Source: Acanthopleura granulata
Lineage: Eukaryota; Mollusca; Polyplacophora; Chitonida; Chitonidae
Direction: 5' to 3'
Length of the DNA: 64,000 nucleotides
Assembly (NCBI GenBank): GCA_016165875.1
Contig: JABBOT010000012.1
Coordinates: forward strand, 8,401,534 to 8,465,533
The position numbers were made by a program, and so were the translations under genes. Shown here piece by piece: positions 56,701 to 64,000 of this stretch. The notes beneath the pieces were generated by a model. The model did no database searches. It saw nothing but the letters and a program-made list of their open reading frames with translations, and was not told the origin of the DNA. Numbering within the stretch: the stretch's first letter is position 1; each line of letters begins with the position of its first letter.

Positions 56701-58000
56701 TGTTAGGAATCCTAGATAAAAAGCATGCACAAACAAGATAAGCAAAAATCAAAATTCCAACTCTTCTACCGCCAGGAGAGCAACCAGTGAGAGAGAATGT
56801 GTTGTCACCAATATGAGGGAACTCAAAGCTGGGACGGCCTAAAAGACAGCCTACCCTGACGAAAGAAGGCCTATTGCTGACTGTCGATTTGAGGAAAAAG
56901 GCGAGGGCTGTATTCGTGTGTAGATTGACGAAAATCCTGCCTTTGCTTACCTCAAATGTTAAAATGGATGGAGAAATTGCCAGATTTCTAAATACTACCG
57001 CTCAAAACAGAAATTACTCGACTTGAGCTAACGTCACGAGAAATCGTGAATTTTGGCGATGTGACTGGCTTCAAACGCTTCATTATGTAGGACAAACGCA
57101 AGGATCCGCTATTTCAAAAAAGAAGTCTACAAAAAACGAATAAAACGTTATTCTTAAATAGTACACAGGCGAAACTGAGTGGTTTTTGACAAATCTCAAG
57201 GCTACATATTCAGTTGGTTTCTAAAGTGGCTTGGCACGGATGAAAAAGAAAACGATCTTTTAGGCCAGTATTTTTCCACTGGCACATCAGTCTTCGTCAG
57301 TGAGGGAGCCATAAAGAGTGAATGTGTTTTAGGACTTGTACATATCGGGTATTTATAAGTGCACGCGTTCAGGTTTCAGATTACATAACGGAGTGAAGGA
57401 AAGCCTCTTAAATCTCAAGAAAGTCTAGCAATCTTTCACTGTCAATCCGAACGTCCCCTGGTTTACAGCTGCTACAAGCCACGGGTTTTCACGTAAAAGT
57501 ACGACTTCTACCCTGAAAATTGTTCCCTTGAAAATGTGGTACTAACATATTCGGGATTTTCCCGAAATAGAAGAAGCAAACGTAAATTCGCAATGGGCAA
57601 CTCGTAAAACTCCTCCCCGCATTTATCAGAGCTGTCCTAAGCTATGTGCTCCTTTGTTCTTTCCTGTAGTATGTCACACTTCTTGTGGCGAGTGTGCTCA
57701 TAAAGCGCTTAGGTAATTCACAGGCACTACAGCTTCACAACGCGAAACCATGTGTTTTACTTCAATTTGGATCCTTTTGTGTACTTCGTCAGAGTCTCCC
57801 ACTGTTGCTCGGAATCGCGGAAAAAGTGAATCTCGTGTTGCACTCAACCCCCGGATCACCTCCACTTTACCGATGTGAAAAGATACAATGTCAGAAATTG
57901 ACAAATGGACAGACCATAGAGGTGCCCGCTACAGGTGAAATTTGCTTAATCGTAGGCGTCCATTGCGTAATACGGGAAATCCCTGATTAATCACGGGTTA
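53780..58000. other. Non-coding stretch, no gene found
   Basis: Only short frames, none recognised. No tandem repeat or SINE copy was noticed. Confidence 0.45.
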
Positions 58001-58006
58001 CGTAAC

Positions 58007-58288
58007 ACCAAAGACTTTAAAAATGGTACTTGTTGCTGCTTCGCTTTGCGCTCTGTATTGGGAGGGTAGAGCAATGAAACAAGACTGGTCGGTCAGGTGT
58101 CAGAATAATGTAACTGGGCTAGGTGTAATGTGTGGTGTCTTCGGGCAAGATGTTCCAGTGGCGGCAGCACTTTGGCGGCATGGACTGCCCTGTCACAAGA
58201 AGACACAATATATATATATTCTAAGGACTCCTCGTCATCATATGACTGCGATATTGTTAAGTGCGACGTAAAACTCTAAATACACATA
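58007..58288 (+). mobile_element. SINE family 3, tRNA head missing or decayed
   Basis: Starts near ACACCAAAGACTTTAAAAAT and continues ACTTGTTGCTGCTTCGCTTT, GGTCGGTCAGGTGTCAGAAT, AATGTAACTGGGCTAGGTGT, GATGTTCCAGTGGCGGCAGC, then CGTCATCATATGACTGCGAT, ATTGTTAAGTGCGACGTAAA and AC. It is the reverse complement of the copy at 41743 block by block. A short (AT)n run interrupts it near 58210. Confidence 0.8.
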
Positions 58289-59610
58289 TATTGCTTAATA
58301 TTTTGCTCACTGATAATGTTAAACACAAGAAAACAGCGAGTCCCTGGTGACGTGATAGGTTTTGAATAAAATCGAAGCAGGTATATATTACATATTATAA
58401 TTATATATTACTCTATTCTTCTTGTGACAGTAAGGTTTTGCCTTTTTGTTTGGGTACAACTGCCTTGTAGTCGTGTTGTGTGTAGATCAACTATCAGACT
58501 ATCAAAGGTCTATTTAAATGTCCCTGTATTCCTTAGTTTCATTATTAATTCGATCATGCCACGACATAGTATATCCATGCAGTCGGACGCAAGGATTTGT
58601 CTACGACGGAATAAAACACCGACCTTTGGCATGTCAGTGACGAACTTTACCAAGTTTGATGTATATGTACGCCATATTCATGGAAGAGAAGTGGTCTTCA
58701 GGTTGTGCAAAATACCATCCAAGCGCCGTCGACCGATCATTGTCTCCAAAGCCTCCTACGAATAGTCGGATCAGGAGAATGTGCAGATAATCTCCTGTCC
58801 AGGGCTGGCGTTGGATGGTTAGGAGCCGCGCAGCAAGCATAATTATCTGTAAAGAGCCACAAACAACTTTGAAGGAACTGAATGTAATATTTAATATCTG
58901 AAAGCTCATCATTCGGTGACGGAAGGTTTTACTTCTTTGACATGTTGTTAACAACAGTTACGTGTTTGATATTGCGTTGCCTTTGATATGAAGTCGCATT
59001 AGGACCCTTCACGTTCATCTAATCTCCAACAAGCCATGGTCTCTTTTGGGGGGTGGGGGAAGATCCCGGTTTACACACTTTGCAATTATAGTTTTTCATT
59101 CAAAACCTTATCGCTTTGGCTTAAAACCAGAGGAAATGAAACCTTTTTACACCCAGGCGGTATTAGCAGGTGTATTGTGCAATGGTGTCTTTGTGATATG
59201 ATATCGTCTTACATTTGCAGAGAAAGTCCACATGGCGCCTCTCAATAATGGCGGACGTCTCCAGAGAACCATACCCCAGACTTTCGTTGATTACAGAGAC
59301 ATATACACAGAACCATTACCGGTCGTGAAACGTATAGAACCGTGAAAGTATGGAAGATCAGAGCAATTCAGTCGTGAATGACAAGCACAAGTGTTAACCG
59401 GGGATAAATCACCGGGGTTCAGCTGTGGAGGTATCGAAAAGTATAAAAGGAATTCATAAAAATAGCTGGTATTCTAGCCATCTGGGAATCATTGTGCCTT
59501 ATAAATGATTGAATTCCAAAACTCGCCATTTCAAGACAGGAGTAGAAACCTTAGCTAATTGGTTTTTATTCCTGAACATTTTCTATTACCATTCCTTTTG
59601 CTTTTTTATT

Positions 59611-59863
59611 TTTTATTCGTGTTTTACGCCGTAATCAAGAATATTTCACTTATACTTCGTCTGCCAGAATTATAGTAGGAGCAAACCGTTCAGAGCCCGG
59701 GGGAAACCCAAGACCATCCGCAGGTTGCTGGCAGACCTTATTACATACGGTCAGAGAGGAAGCCAGCATGAACTGGACTTGAATTCACCGCGACCGCATT
59801 GGTGGGAGACATGGATCATTGCGCTGCGATAGCGAGCGAACCGATTGAGCCACAGAGGCACCC
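59611..59863 (-). mobile_element. tRNA-derived SINE, family 1, full length, reverse
   Basis: GTGTTTTACGCCGTAATCAA, GAATATTTCACTTATACTTC, CAGAGCCCGGGGGAAACCCA, CATCCGCAGGTTGCTGGCAG, GAGGAAGCCAGCATGAACTG, CGACCGCATTGGTGGGAGAC and the tRNA-like end (CGATTGAGCCACAGAGGCAC). Confidence 0.9.
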
Positions 59864-59869
59864 TACCAT

Positions 59870-62800
59870 TTCCTTTCCCTGCATCAAGTGTATTGTTTAG
59901 TCTGAGCATAACACAGATCTATCTCTAATATTTGTATTAAAATGCAATCGAAAATGGCATTGTTTTTCTCCTCCTTTGTATCATGTCTTTTTTTTTAACA
60001 TTAGCATTCTTGTGCTACAATTCATAACTCGGGAAGTGGAGGAGATCGGTATATTTATATATGGCATACGGTTATATGGTATGTATGGTTGAATATCCCT
60101 TAGGCTATCCATGGTAAAGGAAATGCCTTCCAGCGACTGTCTGTGTTAGAGAAAAACACGCTTCCACTGTTCCTTTGGCTTTGGCACGGAATACAGATTG
60201 ATCGAGTCTTCCGTGTAAACTTCATAAAACGTTTGATATCGGCGGGTTTGATGTACACGACGCGCGGCGACTTTAACTGTAGTCTTAGGTTTACTGAGTG
60301 AACCAACTGGAACAATATATTTCGTGATGCCACATTTGCTTGTCAGACAAACACTTACATTGGCGATTGATGATATAAAAGTGGCCAGAGTTAATGGACA
60401 AATAATGACGCGCTGACGTCGATCTGATAACAGCACAATTACCTGGACATCAACTTTTTTTACTTTGAAGTCGGTTTGACAAAGGATTCAGTTAATAACC
60501 TAAATGCAGACATTTTTTACATGCCTATTACAATATTGGTCATCATGCCAGGAAACTGTACCATATATCGAGACTTCTTTAGTCTACATGTACACATTTG
60601 TTTGTACCTCTGTCCTATGGTGGAGTTATTATCAAAATTGCTTTGGATGATGGCTGTCTGATTTGTAACTTAGCTTTTCAATGAGTAATTAGTTGATGAA
60701 TTGTGTGAGATAAGGCGATTAAAGTAGGTCGAGATTTATTCAAATGTTTTCGAATGCGGCGTGTGATTCTTTCTTTATTTAAGGTCTGAAGTCGCATTTA
60801 GGATTACTTTAATGATTCCCTGACGCTGTCCAGTCCCATATTAATAACATGTGTATTAATGAATGCTGCGTCACTGGAACGCTGTAAACTGCAAGAGTAC
60901 ACAGACACCTAAAAGGACTTAGCCTTTAAAAAAAAACCAACCCCCCCCCCAAAAAATGTTCTTATGACCATATTAATCGCCGCACTCCAGCATTTTTTCA
61001 CTCTAATGATACCGCTAGGTTTAAGGGGAGAGGACATCGGAGGGCCCGGAGTAAACCACTGGCCTCCGGCAAGTATCTGGCAAACCTTCTGACTTAAAGC
61101 CAATGCCGAACCAGTAACAGCTGCATCTGAGCACACAAACTTATATTATTCCGTAGGCCTGCTTCACAGCACTGCGTGAGTGTTATGGACCTTTTCAAGC
61201 TGTCAATCAAGGAAGCGCATTTGATGAATCATAACATTGTTGCAAGTTAGTCAACCAGATATCTCACACATTGGTTACAAATGTTCAATCTTTCTGTGAC
61301 AAAATGACGTCACAGTTGTTTTCACCCGATATGGAATGAAAAAACAAACCCCCCCAAAAAACCATTGTCATGAGCAGGGGTGGTGTCACATCGTATACGG
61401 TGGATCTATCCATTCAGTACCATAAGGTGTAAAATCATTTGGCATTACGTGGCAAAATTTCTGCTCCGTGCCATGCGGTTACCCTCTACAGTGCCAGAAG
61501 GTGAACATTTTTCTGCGTGATGTTGCTACTTTATCAGAGGGTTTTCAGAATTTGTTTTATGAGTTTAAATCACACTTGCAGCTTTACAAAGTCGGTTTGA
61601 TAAATATATACCATCTGATACTGTGGGTGCTTTTCAAATAACGGTTGTAAAAGCTCTGTGTGTAAAAATGTTCCCAAGACGTCATATTTGTCAATTATAA
61701 TGTTGCACAAGGCACTGAAGGTAGATAAAGGTAACTATAGAACATTAGTAGGGGCTTTGCAAACTGAAACTAATGGAATATTGTGATCTTCCAAAGTAAA
61801 CGATGGAATAAAACGACAATTTGTTAAACGTTTTATGGAAATGCGATCCGTTATTCAACCGTTTAAAGTGTTATATCTTGCACAAAGCCACACAACACAT
61901 GGAAATGCGGGAGACTTTCGCGCGCACTCTCACAACTGGCTAGAGGGGTGTTTTGTTTTATTCCACATCCGGTGTGTACAGACCCTCTGATTTGCCACGT
62001 TTACGCGAGCTTGTATTCAAGGCGAAACATTTATCGGTTTTTTAAGCGACTTTTCTGAGCAGTGACAATGAAAATCGGCAATCCTGTTAATGCAATGATC
62101 GTCACCCGGACCGGAGCACGGCGAGTTTCAATTAGGCTCTAATGGACGGAGCCAGCTACAGCTCCATCAACATGTGGCAGCCTACGGTTATTAGAATAAA
62201 TAGCTGTATAAACACAAGTCTCTTGGAAACCTTCCTCTACAGAAGAGGTAGTTATACCGGTCCAAAGACGTACAGATTACATGATTTTATTTCCCGTGTT
62301 CTGTTTCTCAACCAGAGAAAGAGAGTTTGGTCGCGATTAGAAACATATCGATGGCGTTCTTCCTTGAACGGAAATGGAAAAATCTAAAAAACTAACATTT
62401 ACCGAGATTGAAATAAATTAGTTCACTGCATGTGCAAGCTGCATGTCGTGATCTGATCCCCGTGTTTATTTTCAGAGCACAAACCCGGTAGGAAAGAGCG
62501 CCTTCTCGTCATGCCGCATGAAAGATTGTCATTAAGGCAGATAATCACGAAGGTAAATAGTTCAGCGCTTTTGATTCTTTGAGATGCTCATTGCCGAATT
62601 CTTTTCCTCAGAGTGAAGGTCAGCGAGTACACAATGCGTCTGTGTTGCTATTAACTTTAGTATTGTATTGCGTTTTAAAAATTACTGTGTACAAACTGTA
62701 TTGTGACAAATATGCACATGCACATAATTATGTAACACATTTGCAATGATATGTGCATCAGTGGTGAATAATATGTGTCTTATAATTTCGGAATTGTAAG

Positions 62801-64000
62801 TACTATCTTCACTGAAAGCTCTAACAGGGTGTAGGTCTATGTGAGTACAACCTTGTTGTTATTATAGGCTTGGCACTTGGAACATCACACTTAAGGTGGG
62901 TCATAGTTATTTAGTATACACTGGTAAAGCTGGGTATTGTGGATTAAGCTTGACAATCTCTGTAAATTAACTGTTTAAAAAAGTACCACGAGACAAAAGA
63001 TTACAGCACAAGGTGAAAAGTTAGAGCAGCGACAATAATCTAACGGTTGCGAAATGGTCACTTGCAGGCATGTAATTTTTGTTATAATAGCAACTTACGA
63101 GGCACTTCCCGCCCCCCCTCCTTTGAAACATGGTTTAAGCAGAATTAGGTAAACAAAAATGCAGCGATGTTACAGAAATTGCAGTTTACTAGCGTCACTG
63201 CTCTAGAGCTGTTCAAAGTACTGTGTTTTATTTAATAACAATAGTGTGAAAACAAGGGGACCAAGCCTCTGGGATCCTCATAGCATCGGTCGACTTCTGA
63301 CGCATGCAGATATACAACACAATGGGCTACACCACAAAGAGTAAAATTAGAGCAGCCACTACACTGTGATAGTTGGCTAATGTTCTCAAGTAACCGGTGA
63401 AATCCTCACCTCGGTGTTAGAAATTTCATCATTGGCAGATGTCATCTCCCGAATCTAGGCGGGTCGTAAATAACTGCAATGAAAATGGGATTTTTCAGAG
63501 TAATGTTTATATCTACGTAGTAAAGTGATTAGGTTAATAGTCAGTCTTACGATTACCCGTTTTGAACTGTGATCGTGTCACTATTCAAATGACAATTCAG
63601 CCATAAAAATGGAAAGCCAAAATATATAAATTGTTCACTTGAAATTGATACGAATGGTAGGGAAATTGAAACAACATGATCTGTACGCACAAGACCTGTG
63701 TGTTTTATGATCTCCTTTCCGCTTCAAGAAAATGCCTAGACAAAGGGCTGAAGGCAAGTACTAAGGTCAGGCCAAACGACTTTGATTACCACACCGCCGC
63801 AGTGTTGTTGACACGGAACTATATTACCGACATGAATGCGGTGAACTCGTCATTCGGGAGGTCGCACTCCATGTCCACGGTACGGTGCAGGTTTCCTGTT
63901 TTGTACGGATTCTCCCTTTTCCTGTTTCATTATGGGTTTTTTGATAGCACGAGCAAGTCAAATGTGCCCATTTGCAGACATAGCTATCGCAGAAAATCTT
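59870..64000. other. Non-coding stretch with one SINE remnant
   Basis: No gene found. It has two C/A tracts near 60931 and 61343 and the family 2 remnant near 61000. The remaining 2.5 kb to the window end is featureless to my reading. Confidence 0.45.
60985..61105 (-). mobile_element. SINE family 2 fragment, reverse
   Basis: GGAGGGCCCGGAGTAAACCA, CTGGCCTCCGGCAAGTATCT matches the reverse of the (GGT)GGTTTACTCCGGGC block of family 2. Confidence 0.5.

Noticed and set aside
61640..61900. Possible fourth foldback element (ATAACGGTTG ... CAACCGTT)
   Set aside because: Only very short words pair; extended arms do not align.
1..64000. CRISPR arrays, operons, bacterial promoters or an integrated prokaryotic defence system
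   Set aside because: The DNA is plainly animal nuclear sequence with spliceosomal introns, SINEs and a LINE. No spaced direct repeats of CRISPR type or tightly packed gene blocks are present.

Overview
The window is eukaryotic DNA, AT-rich and intron-rich, with GT/AG splice junctions. The repeats indicate a lophotrochozoan, most likely a marine mollusc: tRNA-headed SINEs whose tails end in (AAAT)n, (CATT)n or (CACT)n, a jockey/I-type LINE, foldback elements and many copies of the palindromic word TACATGTA. The species cannot be named from the sequence alone.

From 1 to about 17 kb the plus strand carries the 3' two-thirds to four-fifths of one conserved gene, an R7-subfamily regulator of G-protein signalling (RGS7/RGS6-like). 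I traced twelve internal coding exons between 3123 and 11863. In order they give the C-terminal half of a DEP domain, the R7H/DHEX linker, a GGL (G-gamma-like) domain and a complete RGS domain, 383 codons without a frame break. The first roughly 75 residues must lie left of the window. After the RGS domain comes a 4.2-kb intron and then three short, phase-compatible candidate terminal exons (16104-16157, 16709-16741, 16804-17002). This suggests alternative C-termini. Possible poly(A) signals lie at 17249, 19057, 19082 and 19350.

From about 17.3 kb to 64 kb I find no second host gene. It is a gene-poor flank holding: a 31-bp minisatellite (18.5-18.8 kb); three related foldback (long inverted repeat) elements at 19.8-20.2, 21.1-21.6 and 27.6-28.0 kb; a minus-strand LINE at 22418-26637 bounded by a 14-bp target-site duplication, with broken ORF1 and ORF2; and about a dozen and a half SINE copies or fragments of at least three families. 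There are also a few minisatellites and short duplications. The LINE and the three SINE families appear to share a similar 3' tail, which would fit mobilisation of the SINEs by LINEs of this kind. The rest is single-copy-looking non-coding DNA with a few unrecognised ORFs of 95-166 codons.
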